Source of the DNA: Candidatus Caldarchaeum subterraneum
Lineage (GTDB): Archaea; Thermoproteota; Nitrososphaeria_A; Caldarchaeales; Caldarchaeaceae
DNA length: 64,000 bases
NCBI GenBank assembly: GCA_937934305.1
Contig: CALHAG010000014.1
Coordinates: 1 to 64,000, forward strand
Direction of reading: 5' to 3'
This document shows positions 18,375-27,780 of this stretch, piece after piece. The position numbers and the translations under genes were made by a program. The first letter of the stretch is position 1. Each line of letters begins with the position of its first letter. Below the pieces are notes generated by a model, which did no database searches, had not been told where the DNA came from, and worked only from the letters and a program-made list of their open reading frames with translations.

Positions 18375-18385
18375 AAACAGAATGC

Positions 18386-18399
18386 AAAAATATATAAAG
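18386..18399. promoter_or_regulatory. Palindromic TATA element (aaaaatatataaag) shared by divergent modE and wtpA
   Basis: tatata core is symmetric; about 28 nt to the wtpA GTG (18421) on + and about 38 nt to the modE start on -. Confidence 0.5.
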
Positions 18400-18420
18400 A
18401 ATTCGGCCGCGAAATGGGAT

Positions 18421-19272
18421 GTGAAAGGCAAAAATTTCATATTACTATGGGTTGCAGCAATAACTGTTTTGGTCCTGTTGGCCACAGCTTTTACAAGTCA
18501 GCCGCAGGCTGCGCTTGTTTACACCGCGCCAAGCTTAAGAAAAGTTTCTGACATTCTATCCACACTTACAACCGAACCATTAAACATACAGGTATACGGC
18601 AGCGTTGCAGCGGCCAACCTCATCAAGTCAGGAAGAACCCCAGACCTTTACCTCACAGTCGACAGCGAGCTAAAGCACGGCCTCAACTACCGGAAGGAAT
18701 TGACGTTAGGATACTTTAGACTGACTTTCGTATGTCAAAAAGGGATAAACAGCCTCGATGCAGTGAAGACCGTGAAAATCGGGTTGGCTGACCCCAATCA
18801 AGCTCCCATAGGCTACAGAGCTTTAGCGGCCATGTATCTCCTTGCAAGCGAACGTTTTCCAGAGCTCATTGACGAGCTACAGCAAAGCCTGAACATACGT
18901 TATCAAAAATCGGGAGACACTTTGGTTATGGAGCTCTCTGAGATATCGGCGTCGGGGAGGTTTTACCTCAGGCCAAACCTCGACGGCGCGGGAACACTTC
19001 TCGAGGCCGGTGGAGTGGATTGCATATTTGCACACTCCCCCTTCATCATCGTCCGAAACTACAGTCAAACATACAACATCATAGAAATGCCCCCTCACCT
19101 GAATTTTGAGAATGACCCGCCAATCACAATAGTGGCCAAGCTTAAGGGGGGAGATGTAGTTGTCAAACGATTTGAAGCTGCAGCCTTTAGCTTCAGCGAA
19201 AAAGGCGATAAACTGCTTGAGCTGTTGAAGCAAATTGACCTGTCAATCGCAGGAATACGTGCAGCCGGCTGA
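18421..19272 (+). CDS. wtpA: Molybdate/tungstate ABC transporter substrate-binding protein
   Basis: MKGKNFILLWVAAITVLVLLATAF signal/TM then ALVYTAPSLRKVSDIL...VYGSVAAANLIKSGRTPDLYLTVD. Start refined to GTG 18421, since the tracked ATG lies at the TATA. Confidence 0.85.
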   Translation: MKGKNFILLWVAAITVLVLLATAFTSQPQAALVYTAPSLRKVSDILSTLTTEPLNIQVYGSVAAANLIKSGRTPDLYLTVDSELKHGLNYRKELTLGYFRLTFVCQKGINSLDAVKTVKIGLADPNQAPIGYRALAAMYLLASERFPELIDELQQSLNIRYQKSGDTLVMELSEISASGRFYLRPNLDGAGTLLEAGGVDCIFAHSPFIIVRNYSQTYNIIEMPPHLNFENDPPITIVAKLKGGDVVVKRFEAAAFSFSEKGDKLLELLKQIDLSIAGIRAAG

Positions 19273-19278
19273 GCAGCC

Positions 19279-19974
19279 ATGAAAAATCCTTTGAAAATAA
19301 TTGTTTTAGCAGCCGCTATAATGTATATCGCGGTTCTCTTTCTACCGCCGCTTCTCTACCAGCGTCTAACCCTTCCCCCAGATCCCTATACATCAATCGT
19401 CAACACAGCGTTGGCCGCTTCGATAGCGTCTTTGCTTGCTTTCCCGCTTGCTGTCCTGCTGGGGTTCTATGTCTCCGCCAGAGGCCTCGCAGTGGTCTTG
19501 CCTTTTCTGATGTTTGCGACAGCTATACCGCATACTGCAATAGGGCTTATGGTTCTGCCACTTTTTTTGGCATTGAACATAGTTGACACGTGGCTCGCAG
19601 TCATAATTACTATGATGATTGTTTCGCTGCCGCTTGGTGTTGGCTCGGTGGCTTCGGGGCTATCCGCCACCGTCAAGGCTCTTGACGAGTTTCTCTCCGT
19701 GCTGGGCGTGGGAGAGCTACGCAACATCTGGATACACATGCGGGCCATGGGGCTTGGTTGGGCTGTCTCGTTTATGCTCATGTGGTTGAGAGCATTCTCG
19801 GAGCTTGGCGCGCTTCTGATTGTGTCCTATAGACCTTCTACAGTAGGAGTCTATATGTTCGAGCTTTTCCAGACAGGAGGAGCCGAAGCAGCGGTTCCAT
19901 ACGCTATAATCGTCGCAACCCTAGGCATGGTCTTCAGCGGCCTGCTATACATTATCTCGTGGAGAGGTGGCTAG
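19279..19974 (+). CDS. wtpB: Molybdate/tungstate ABC transporter permease
   Basis: ModB-type permease with SELGALLIVSYRP-type EAA region. Confidence 0.85.
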   Translation: MKNPLKIIVLAAAIMYIAVLFLPPLLYQRLTLPPDPYTSIVNTALAASIASLLAFPLAVLLGFYVSARGLAVVLPFLMFATAIPHTAIGLMVLPLFLALNIVDTWLAVIITMMIVSLPLGVGSVASGLSATVKALDEFLSVLGVGELRNIWIHMRAMGLGWAVSFMLMWLRAFSELGALLIVSYRPSTVGVYMFELFQTGGAEAAVPYAIIVATLGMVFSGLLYIISWRGG

Positions 19975-20647
19975 CTTGCTTGTGGTAGAGGGGCTTGAAG
20001 TTGAGAGAACCGGTTTCCGAATAAATGTAGAAAGATTTGTTTCATCGAAAATAACGATCATACTTGGGTGCAACGGCACCGGCAAAACAACCCTGCTAAA
20101 AACCATAGCAGGTTTCATAAAGCCTCGGAAAGGAGTCATACATCTGAACGGCCGCGACATCACCAATCTCCCACCATCGGAGAGAAGAATTGGCTACATG
20201 CCCCAGCAGCCGATCAAACTCCCCTACAAACCCAGAGACGCAATCCATTACCTCGCAAAAATATTCAGAGCCGACCCACAGCCTGTCATAGAGAAGATGC
20301 GTCTAGAGCAGATTCTGCGTAAGGAGAAGCTTTCCACTGGCGAGGCTCAAATACTTGCCCTCTCAATCCTCTTACTGAGAAAAACGGAGCTACTGCTGCT
20401 GGACGAGCCCACCTCTTCCCTGGACTTCCCCAACAGCGTCAATTTCTGGAGCCTCATCAGGTCGCTCAACATTCCCATGGTTTATGTCACTCACAACCCT
20501 GTAGAGGCAGCTGCCGTAGGCGATGAAGTATACGTCATCGAAGATGGTGTGTTAAGAGGGCCTTTCGAGAACAAACTCAGAAGTAAAGCCGAAGAACTTG
20601 TGGAGACCCTGAACCTGTACAAGAATAGAGTTTGGGTTTTGGAATGA
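19967..20647 (+). CDS. wtpC: Molybdate/tungstate ABC transporter ATP-binding protein
   Basis: Walker A GCNGTGKTT, Walker B LLLLDEPTSSLD; overlaps the permease gene. The signature motif is degenerate (LSTGEAQ). Confidence 0.85.
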   Translation: MASLLVVEGLEVERTGFRINVERFVSSKITIILGCNGTGKTTLLKTIAGFIKPRKGVIHLNGRDITNLPPSERRIGYMPQQPIKLPYKPRDAIHYLAKIFRADPQPVIEKMRLEQILRKEKLSTGEAQILALSILLLRKTELLLLDEPTSSLDFPNSVNFWSLIRSLNIPMVYVTHNPVEAAAVGDEVYVIEDGVLRGPFENKLRSKAEELVETLNLYKNRVWVLE

Positions 20648-20797
20648 TTTAGTCTATTACCTTTTTCTGCCCAATTGAAGCCCGGCGCGTTAAGCGACCA
20701 CATGGATAGCATCATGTTTGTTAAGTAGTGGAAAAACAACCACGTTGCTGTCAAACCCTGTCTCTTGTCCTGGGATGATGGACATTTGACAGAAATG

Positions 20798-20807
20798 GTT
20801 TTATACA
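20798..20807 (+). promoter_or_regulatory. TATA box upstream of trpS leader
   Basis: ggttttatac centred about 26 nt before ATG 20829. Confidence 0.45.
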
Positions 20808-20828
20808 CGTTGTTTACTCGTGTCTTGA

Positions 20829-20885
20829 ATGTTGGCGGCTGGTGGTTGTCTTTGGCGTAAGCCGGGCATGCCTTTGCTTAGCTGA
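20829..20885 (+). CDS. Candidate leader peptide (uORF) MLAAGGCLWRKPGMPLLS upstream of trpS
   Basis: Read directly: ATG TTG GCG GCT GGT GGT TGT CTT TGG CGT AAG CCG GGC ATG CCT TTG CTT AGC TGA. Begins at the position expected for a leaderless transcript from the TATA at ~20803; contains one Trp codon. Confidence 0.4.
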   Translation: MLAAGGCLWRKPGMPLLS

Positions 20886-20914
20886 GCTATCTGTCTCTAT
20901 GGAGGTGTTGGCTG

Positions 20915-22072
20915 TTGGCTAATAGTGGAGAGAGTTTCCGTGTGACACCGTGGGAGGTTGAGGGCGCGGTCAACTACGAGAGGCTCGTCAAAGAGTTTGG
21001 CACAGAGCTTATCACGGAAGAGTTGATGAAGCGTCTTGAAAAAGCCGCTGGCGGAAGCAACCACATGCTGCGTCGCAGAGTCTTCTTCTCCCACAGAGAC
21101 CTCGGCCATGTTCTCGACGACCACGAATCCGGCAAAGGATTCTATCTCTACACCGGCAGAGGCCCCAGCGGCCCCATGCATGTCGGCCACATCATCCCCT
21201 TCTACTTCACAAAATGGCTGCAGGAAAGATTCGACGCAAACGTCTACATCCAGATGACCGATGACGAGAAGTTTCTCGAGGAATCGCGTGGGCTGACGCT
21301 TGAGGACACGGCTTACTGGTCTCTCGACAACATGGTAAACATAGCCGCGGTCGGCTTCGACCCCGACAAAACCTTCATCTTCCGAAACACAGAGTTCATG
21401 GCGCGAATGTACCGCCCCGTCCTGAAAGTAGCCAGGAAGATTAACTTCAGCTGGGTTCGCGCAGTCTTCGGCTTCAACGAGCAGACAAACATCGGGATGG
21501 TGTTTTTCCCCGCTATCCAAATAGTGCCAACCATGTTTGAGAAAAGGAGATGCCTTATTCCCGCGGCCATCGACCAGGACCCCTACTGGCGCATCCAGAG
21601 AGACATCGCGGAGAGCCTCGGCTTCTACAAGGCGGCCGCGATACACAGCAGGTTTCTGATGCCTTTGACGGGGCCCACAGGTAAGATGAGCGCTTCACAG
21701 CCCGAGGCAGCGGTCTTCCTCACCGACGACGACAAAACAGTCCGCAAAAAAATCTGGCAAGCCTTTTCAGGAGGTCAGCCAACCGTGGAGCTGCATCGTA
21801 AACTCGGCGGAAACCCCGACGTCGACGTGGCGTTTCAGTGGCTCTACTACTTTTTTGAGGAGGATGATAGGAGGGTGGAGCAGCTGAGGGAGGAGTATGT
21901 ATCGGGCAGGCTGTTGACAGGTGAGCTGAAGGAGATTCTGATTGAGAAGGTGCAGATGTTTTTGACGCGTTTCCGCGAGGCCCGTGAAAAGGCGAAGGAT
22001 AGGCTAAGGCTTTTCACTCACGAGGGGCGTCTCGCATCGCGTATGTGGGAGAGCTGGCCCGAGGACACCTAA
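20915..22072 (+). CDS. trpS: Tryptophanyl-tRNA synthetase
   Basis: GRGPSGPMHVGHIIPFYFTKWLQ and TGKMSASQPE class I aaRS signatures; TTG start with GGAGGTG upstream. Confidence 0.95.
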   Translation: MANSGESFRVTPWEVEGAVNYERLVKEFGTELITEELMKRLEKAAGGSNHMLRRRVFFSHRDLGHVLDDHESGKGFYLYTGRGPSGPMHVGHIIPFYFTKWLQERFDANVYIQMTDDEKFLEESRGLTLEDTAYWSLDNMVNIAAVGFDPDKTFIFRNTEFMARMYRPVLKVARKINFSWVRAVFGFNEQTNIGMVFFPAIQIVPTMFEKRRCLIPAAIDQDPYWRIQRDIAESLGFYKAAAIHSRFLMPLTGPTGKMSASQPEAAVFLTDDDKTVRKKIWQAFSGGQPTVELHRKLGGNPDVDVAFQWLYYFFEEDDRRVEQLREEYVSGRLLTGELKEILIEKVQMFLTRFREAREKAKDRLRLFTHEGRLASRMWESWPEDT

Positions 22073-23163
22073 TCCTCCAAAGGGCCCTTGTAGACTGCAC
22101 GGGGCCTGAACAGCCTGTTCTCGGCCTGCTGCTCGATTACATGGGCTGCCCAGCCGGCAACCCTCGAAGCCGCGAAAATTGGGGTGTAGAACCGTGGCGG
22201 AATCTTCATGAGTTTGTAGAGTGCGGCGGCGTAGAAGTCGAGGTTCGGATAGAGGCCCTTCTCCTTCTCCATCAAGCGCTCAACATGGTCAGCGACACGG
22301 TATAGACGGTCGTCGCCAACCTTTGCACACGCCTCCTCCAGCAAACGCTTGGTCAACTCAGCCCTAGGGTCGATGCCGCGTCTATACACCCTATGCCCGA
22401 AGCCCATAATTCGCTCCTTACGCTCAAGCCTTTCCCGCACATATTTCTCCGCACCAGCCACATCATACTCGAAAATCTCCGTCGCCTTCTCGTTAGCGCC
22501 GCCATGCAGAGGGCCCTTCAAAGCCGCCAACCCACCTACAACCGCTCCATACATGTCCGCCAACGTCGACGCAATCACCCGAGCCGTAAAAGTCGAGGCC
22601 GCGAGCTCATGCTCAACATAGAGGATGAAAAGTATCTCAAACGGCTTAATCATCCAGTCTTCTACACCTCCTCCTCTAATCAATCGTAAAATGTTCTCGG
22701 CGTGGCCCCTTGTCTCATCGGCCTCCGCGAATGTTCTCCGTGTGAGCAGGTTGTCGAGGTTGGCGACGAGTAGCCCCGTTTTCGCAACAAGCCTCGCCGC
22801 TTTCCTCTTATTTGCCTCAGGTGATGTGTCGTCGAGGTCGGGGTCGAAGGGCGCGAGAGCCGATACACCAGTCCGCAAAGCATCCATGGGATGTGTTTCC
22901 GCTGGGAGGCTTTTCACAACATCCACGACAGCGTTTGGCACACGCCTTTCCACGGCTATCAATCTTGTAAACTGTTTGGCCTCGTCGGCGTCAGGCAGGT
23001 GTCCATGGATGAGTAGATGAGCCACTTCCTCGAAGCTATGCTCCTGAGCAATCTTCTCCAAACTCTTTCCACGGATAATTATCCTCCTATTCTCGACATC
23101 TATTGTGCATATCCGCGACTCTACAGCCGGAACACCCTCGAGACCGGGCACATACTGCATCAT
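22069..23163 (-). CDS. gltA: Citrate synthase family
   Basis: GPLHGGANEKA, GFGHRVYRRGIDPRA, FYAAALYKLMKIPP. Confidence 0.93.
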   Translation of the reverse strand: MMQYVPGLEGVPAVESRICTIDVENRRIIIRGKSLEKIAQEHSFEEVAHLLIHGHLPDADEAKQFTRLIAVERRVPNAVVDVVKSLPAETHPMDALRTGVSALAPFDPDLDDTSPEANKRKAARLVAKTGLLVANLDNLLTRRTFAEADETRGHAENILRLIRGGGVEDWMIKPFEILFILYVEHELAASTFTARVIASTLADMYGAVVGGLAALKGPLHGGANEKATEIFEYDVAGAEKYVRERLERKERIMGFGHRVYRRGIDPRAELTKRLLEEACAKVGDDRLYRVADHVERLMEKEKGLYPNLDFYAAALYKLMKIPPRFYTPIFAASRVAGWAAHVIEQQAENRLFRPRAVYKGPLED

Positions 23164-24524
23164 ACAGATACCACGGTTCCTATGAGGTCAGAGATGTTTT
23201 TCAGTTTTTCCATTCCCCAGACCTTCTCCACTATCATGCGGCGCCGTCCCTCATCCAGCATCTGAGAGGTGAGTCTGTGAAACTTTTTCTCAACCTCCTC
23301 GTTTGTCATCGGGTTCTTGTAATGTCCACGTGGAATAGCCTCTTCGACGATGATTTTCTCGCCGTTTCGGAGTTTGAGGATTATGCGGTTGGGCAGCTCC
23401 ATGGGATACCGCGCGGTCAGCTCGGGGCTTTCCACAACCTCTATGCGTTTCATCATCTCAGCTATGTCGGGGCTCGATATCCTTTCTCGGCTGAAGCTGT
23501 TAAGCCAGATTCCGCCGTCGAGAAGAGTGGCTGCCACGATGTAGGGGAGGCTGTGGTCAGCTGTCTCACGTGTAGATGGCCTCCATTTCTCAGGGTCTTT
23601 GGCGAGAATCGTGTAAGACGCCTCAAAGGTTTCAACCATGACTTTCTCTATGTTTTCTGCTGAGCCTGCTCTCTGGAGAGCTTTCAGAGCTGCGTCAACA
23701 GCAGTCATGGCGTGGTACTCGACGGGGTGGAACTTTATGTATGTCTCCATGATTTTACGCGGCCGCTTTGTCGCTGAGAGCCCTTTCAAAGTGAAAGATG
23801 TGCCCGCTACCTGTTTGAAGAACCCCATCTCTCCATCGAACGGCTGCGAGGGCCCCGTCATTCCGCTTGATGCGAGTAGGCATGCGAAGACAGCGTTTCT
23901 GCAGGCGTTTGCGGCAGCGGCGCCTTTCCACATCGAGAGCTCGCCGGCACGTGTCTGCCTCATGGCGGCGTGTGGAACCACGGCTAGCGAAACGGCGTTA
24001 GCTGTTTCCTCAAAGCTTAGCTTCATAACCTTCGAAACGCCTGCGACAGCCCCTATCATCGTGAAGTTGACATGGTCCCAGCCTCGTTTCCGCAGCGTCG
24101 CCGCATCACATAGCCTACACCCCACCTCATACCCCGTCACAATAGCCTTGAGCACATCCATTCCACTGGCCTCCACAACCTCACCCGCCGCCAACACCGC
24201 GGGTATCATGTCGCTCGGGTGGAGAGGCTCCTTGGATAGGTAGGTGTCGTTGAAGTCGAGGGCCCTTACACCAACACCGTTGACGAAAGCCGCCCACTCA
24301 GGCGATGTCTTGACCGATGTACCCCAGACAGAAGCGCCGCCATCACGCTGAGCAAAACGTTGAACAGCCCTCCGAGAAGCAACCACCGCCTCCTCACCCC
24401 ACGCACCAAAGAAACATCCCAAGCTGTCGAGAACACGCCGCTTAGCCTCAGCCAAAACATCAGCATCCAACTCAACATCGAGCTGAACAAACTCCGCAAC
24501 CTCACGCGTTACCTCGTCAAACAA
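23160..24524 (-). CDS. MmgE/PrpD family protein
   Basis: DSLGCFFGAWGEEAV, LDFNDTYL, HPSDMIPAVLA; ATGA overlap with citrate synthase. Confidence 0.9.
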   Translation of the reverse strand: MFDEVTREVAEFVQLDVELDADVLAEAKRRVLDSLGCFFGAWGEEAVVASRRAVQRFAQRDGGASVWGTSVKTSPEWAAFVNGVGVRALDFNDTYLSKEPLHPSDMIPAVLAAGEVVEASGMDVLKAIVTGYEVGCRLCDAATLRKRGWDHVNFTMIGAVAGVSKVMKLSFEETANAVSLAVVPHAAMRQTRAGELSMWKGAAAANACRNAVFACLLASSGMTGPSQPFDGEMGFFKQVAGTSFTLKGLSATKRPRKIMETYIKFHPVEYHAMTAVDAALKALQRAGSAENIEKVMVETFEASYTILAKDPEKWRPSTRETADHSLPYIVAATLLDGGIWLNSFSRERISSPDIAEMMKRIEVVESPELTARYPMELPNRIILKLRNGEKIIVEEAIPRGHYKNPMTNEEVEKKFHRLTSQMLDEGRRRMIVEKVWGMEKLKNISDLIGTVVSV

Positions 24525-24557
24525 ACCCGGTTACCCAATCAATCCACAAGTATTTTA

Positions 24558-26093
24558 CTATGCACTAGATTTCATACCCGTCATCATTTTTCCCACCCTC
24601 TCGACGGTTGCCTCATCAGATTTCATCACACCAACCAACTCCCCGTTATACATAACCGCAATTCTATCGCTAAGCAGGAAAATCTCCTCCAAGTCCTCTG
24701 AGATAAGGAGTATGGCGGAGCCTTTTTCCCTAAGGTTCATGAAAAGCCTATGAGTCTGGCTAATCGCCTTTAGGTCCAGTCCATATGTTGGATGAAATGC
24801 TATGAGCAGCTTCGGCTCTTTCCACAACTCCCTCGCGAGTATGAGGCGCTGTATGTTTCCTCCCGAAAGTATCCTAACCTCGGTGTCCCAGAGGTCGGGT
24901 GTCAATACTCCAAAGGATGTTACAAGTTTTTGCGCTAACTCGGTTACGGCTCCCTTGTTTATAACTCCGAAGACTGAGAAAGGTTTTTCACGGTACTCTC
25001 TCAACATTATGTTCTCGGCTGTGACCATTTCCTCCACGACTCCTGTTCTTCTACGGTCCTCGGGGATGTGTCTCACACCTGTTTGCGCAAAACGACGTGG
25101 GCTACGATTAGTTAGGTCCACCCCGTTCACTATGAGTTTTCCGCTCGCAGCTTTTCTGAGACCCGTCAAGGCCTCCACCAGCTCCTTCTGACCGTTGCCC
25201 GAAACACCCGCTACCCCCAGTATCTCACCCTCTCTAACCTCTAAACTCACGTTTTTAACCGCCACACGGCCATCGTCATCCAACACCGTGAGATTCTCCA
25301 CCTGCAGAACAGGTTTACGCGTTTCTTTGGCGGGTGCACGCTGATAGCTGACCGGTGTCAACTCTCCGAGCATCAGCTTCAGCAGCTCAGAGCGACTTGT
25401 TTCAGCCACTTTAAGAGTTCCCATTTTCTTTCCAAGCCTGAGAACAGTTACCCTATCCGCCACCTCCATAATCTCCTCCAGTTTATGTGTGATGAAGACT
25501 ATGCCTTTCCCCTCCTCAGCCATTTTTCTCAGTATCTGGAAAAGCTCTTTGGATTCTTCCAACGTTAGCACAGAGGTCGGTTCATCGAGTATCAGGATGC
25601 GGGGCTCCCAGTAGAGGACTTTGATTATTTCTACTCTCTGTCTCTCGCCGAGGGAAAGGTTTTCGACTTTTTCATGCGGGTCAACTTTCAGCCCGTATCT
25701 CTGAGATAGCTCGCGGATTTTTTCCTCGATTTTCTTCAATGGATAGGATAATGGGTTGCTGCGTCGCAGGGTGAGCGCGACATTTTCTACAACAGTGAGA
25801 GGAGGGGCGAGGGTGAATTCTTGATGAACCATGCCTATGCCGTGTCGTATAGCATCTGCAGGTGACTTGAACCTCACATTCTTTCCTTTCACAATCAACT
25901 CTCCCGAGGACAATGAGTAGAACCCTGAGAGAATGTTTGCCAAAACAGTTTTTCCAGCCCCATTCTCTCCGAGCAGTGCATGAACCTCGCCTGCCCGCAC
26001 ATCGAAATCTATGTGGTCGAGAATCAGATGCTCCCAAACACCGGGAAAACCTTTCACAACTTTCCTAGCTTCAAGGAGAACTTCCCCAGCCAT
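24558..26093 (-). CDS. BMP-type nucleoside ABC transporter ATP-binding protein (two ATPase domains)
   Basis: LLGENGAGKTVLANILSG, NLSLGERQRVEIIKVL, second domain GVAGVSGNGQKELVEALTG. Start refined to internal ATG 26093. Confidence 0.88.
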   Translation of the reverse strand: MAGEVLLEARKVVKGFPGVWEHLILDHIDFDVRAGEVHALLGENGAGKTVLANILSGFYSLSSGELIVKGKNVRFKSPADAIRHGIGMVHQEFTLAPPLTVVENVALTLRRSNPLSYPLKKIEEKIRELSQRYGLKVDPHEKVENLSLGERQRVEIIKVLYWEPRILILDEPTSVLTLEESKELFQILRKMAEEGKGIVFITHKLEEIMEVADRVTVLRLGKKMGTLKVAETSRSELLKLMLGELTPVSYQRAPAKETRKPVLQVENLTVLDDDGRVAVKNVSLEVREGEILGVAGVSGNGQKELVEALTGLRKAASGKLIVNGVDLTNRSPRRFAQTGVRHIPEDRRRTGVVEEMVTAENIMLREYREKPFSVFGVINKGAVTELAQKLVTSFGVLTPDLWDTEVRILSGGNIQRLILARELWKEPKLLIAFHPTYGLDLKAISQTHRLFMNLREKGSAILLISEDLEEIFLLSDRIAVMYNGELVGVMKSDEATVERVGKMMTGMKSSA

Positions 26094-26116
26094 CTCCCTA
26101 TTCGCTTTCGACAGCT

Positions 26117-26128
26117 TGCTTATAAATA
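26117..26128 (+). promoter_or_regulatory. TATA box for btpA copy 1
   Basis: tgcttataaata; implies a start around 26156, not at the tracked ATG. Confidence 0.5.
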
Positions 26129-26155
26129 ATGACAACAAACATGGCCACGGCATGT

Positions 26156-26977
26156 ATGATGGAGTTGTTTGGCTGTCCTAAGCCGGTTATTGGCATGGTT
26201 CATCTACGGCCTTTGCCGGGTTCGCCTGGTTATGGAGAATGGAGTGTGGATGATGTTCTGGAGCAAGCTCTTAGAGACGCTGTTGCCCTTAGGGATGGCG
26301 GCGTGGACGGAATTCAGGTGGAGAACCTCGGTGACAAGCCTTTCACCAAGCCGGGCGAGGTCGGGCCTGAGACGGTCTCAATTGTCTCTATTGTCGCGCG
26401 GGAGGTCCGTAAAGAGGTGGGGTTGCCTGTCGGAGTCTTCATTCTAGCGAACGCTGTGTCGGAATCCATCGCCGCTGCCGCCGCCTGTGGAGCGAGTTGG
26501 GTCAGAGCCAACATGTACAACCTTGCCTACGTGGCTGACGAGGGATATGTCGAGTCTGCGGCACCTGCTTCGGAGAGGTTGAGGAATAAGCTGGCCCCCG
26601 GGGTAAAGGTTTTCGCCGATGTTTTGGTGAAGCATGGGAGCCATTTTCTCGTCTCAGATGTCCCCGTTTCTTATCAGGTTGCAAGGCTTGAGGAAATAGG
26701 TGCTGACGCGGTAGTTGTCTCTGGTTTTAGAACAGGTGGAGAAACCCCTTTGGAGAGGGTTTTGGAGGTTAAGCAGGCTGCTTCTAAGCCCGTTTTCATA
26801 GGCAGCGGCCTGAACTTGGAGAATGCTGCGAAGCTTCTCGATGTGGCTGATGGCGCAATCGTCGGAACATATTTCAAGAAAGGAGGTAAGACGCTGAACC
26901 CGGTGGATGTTGAACGTGTGAGAAAATTTATGGATGTTGTGAGGAGACTGAAGTCACAGCTTGAGAAGCGAAGCTGA
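26156..26977 (+). CDS. btpA: BtpA/SgcQ family protein, copy 1
   Basis: KPVIGMVHLRPLPGSPGY, GGVDGIQVENLGDKPF, FADVLVKHGSHFL, VGTYFKKGGKTLNPVD. Confidence 0.88.
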   Translation: MMELFGCPKPVIGMVHLRPLPGSPGYGEWSVDDVLEQALRDAVALRDGGVDGIQVENLGDKPFTKPGEVGPETVSIVSIVAREVRKEVGLPVGVFILANAVSESIAAAAACGASWVRANMYNLAYVADEGYVESAAPASERLRNKLAPGVKVFADVLVKHGSHFLVSDVPVSYQVARLEEIGADAVVVSGFRTGGETPLERVLEVKQAASKPVFIGSGLNLENAAKLLDVADGAIVGTYFKKGGKTLNPVDVERVRKFMDVVRRLKSQLEKRS

Positions 26978-27772
26978 GAGATGATTTTTTCCATGCATCT
27001 TTTTCCGCTCATCCCATTCGGCGAGAATCTTCACAGCCTCCGTGGCTATCTTTGAAGTTGTCTCCTCACCTTTTACACCGAACTTGTCGTCCACGCGGTT
27101 GGCGAAAACAGAGCACACAGCGCCGCTTCTCAAGCCGTATAGGCTTGCGATGACGAACAATGCAGAGGCCTCCATCTCAATGTTCAGCACATTCATGGCC
27201 CTTAAATCGTCTATGATGTTTTTTGAGTAGCTCCACCAGTATCCGCGGTAGCCGGGCCTACCTTGGCCAGGGTAGAAGCTGTCCGTAGACGCTGTAACAC
27301 CCAGATGATATCTTGCGCCAAGAGTTTCAGCGGCTTCTATCAAAGCGAGCACAACCTCATAGTGTGCATATGCAGGGTAGCTGGGTGAAGCATATTGATG
27401 GGATGTTCCCTCGAGCCTTACCGCAGCAACCGAGATTATCTGGTCCCCTATTTCTATGCCAGGCTGTATGGCCCCGCAGCTTCCAACTCTGATGAAGGTG
27501 TGGCAGCCCGCTCTCGCAAGCTCCTCAACAGCTATCGCCGTAGACGGCGCCCCTATGCCTGTCGAACACGCCGCTATTCCAACTCCTCCAACTCTCCCGT
27601 TCCAGACCCTATACTCCCTGTGAAAAGATATCTCACGCCCCTCATCCCAGAACTGTGCAATCTTCAGAACACGGTCAGGGTCTCCGGGCATCAAAACATA
27701 TGGCGCAATCTCGCCTCTTCGCACTCTGACATGGTAAAACTCGTCACCCACTTGAGGCTCCTTGGCAGACAT
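26954..27772 (-). CDS. udp: Nucleoside phosphorylase (uridine phosphorylase-like)
   Basis: VLMPGDPDRVLKIAQFWDEGREISFHREYRVWNGRVGGVGIAACSTGIGAPSTAIAVEEL, FIRVGSCGAIQPGIEIGD. Confidence 0.88.
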   Translation of the reverse strand: MSAKEPQVGDEFYHVRVRRGEIAPYVLMPGDPDRVLKIAQFWDEGREISFHREYRVWNGRVGGVGIAACSTGIGAPSTAIAVEELARAGCHTFIRVGSCGAIQPGIEIGDQIISVAAVRLEGTSHQYASPSYPAYAHYEVVLALIEAAETLGARYHLGVTASTDSFYPGQGRPGYRGYWWSYSKNIIDDLRAMNVLNIEMEASALFVIASLYGLRSGAVCSVFANRVDDKFGVKGEETTSKIATEAVKILAEWDERKKMHGKNHLSASLLKL

Positions 27773-27780
27773 TCATCTGG

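Noticed and set aside
20897-21646. 249-aa minus-strand ORF opposite trpS
   Set aside because: Shadow ORF; trpS on the plus strand has full class I motifs.
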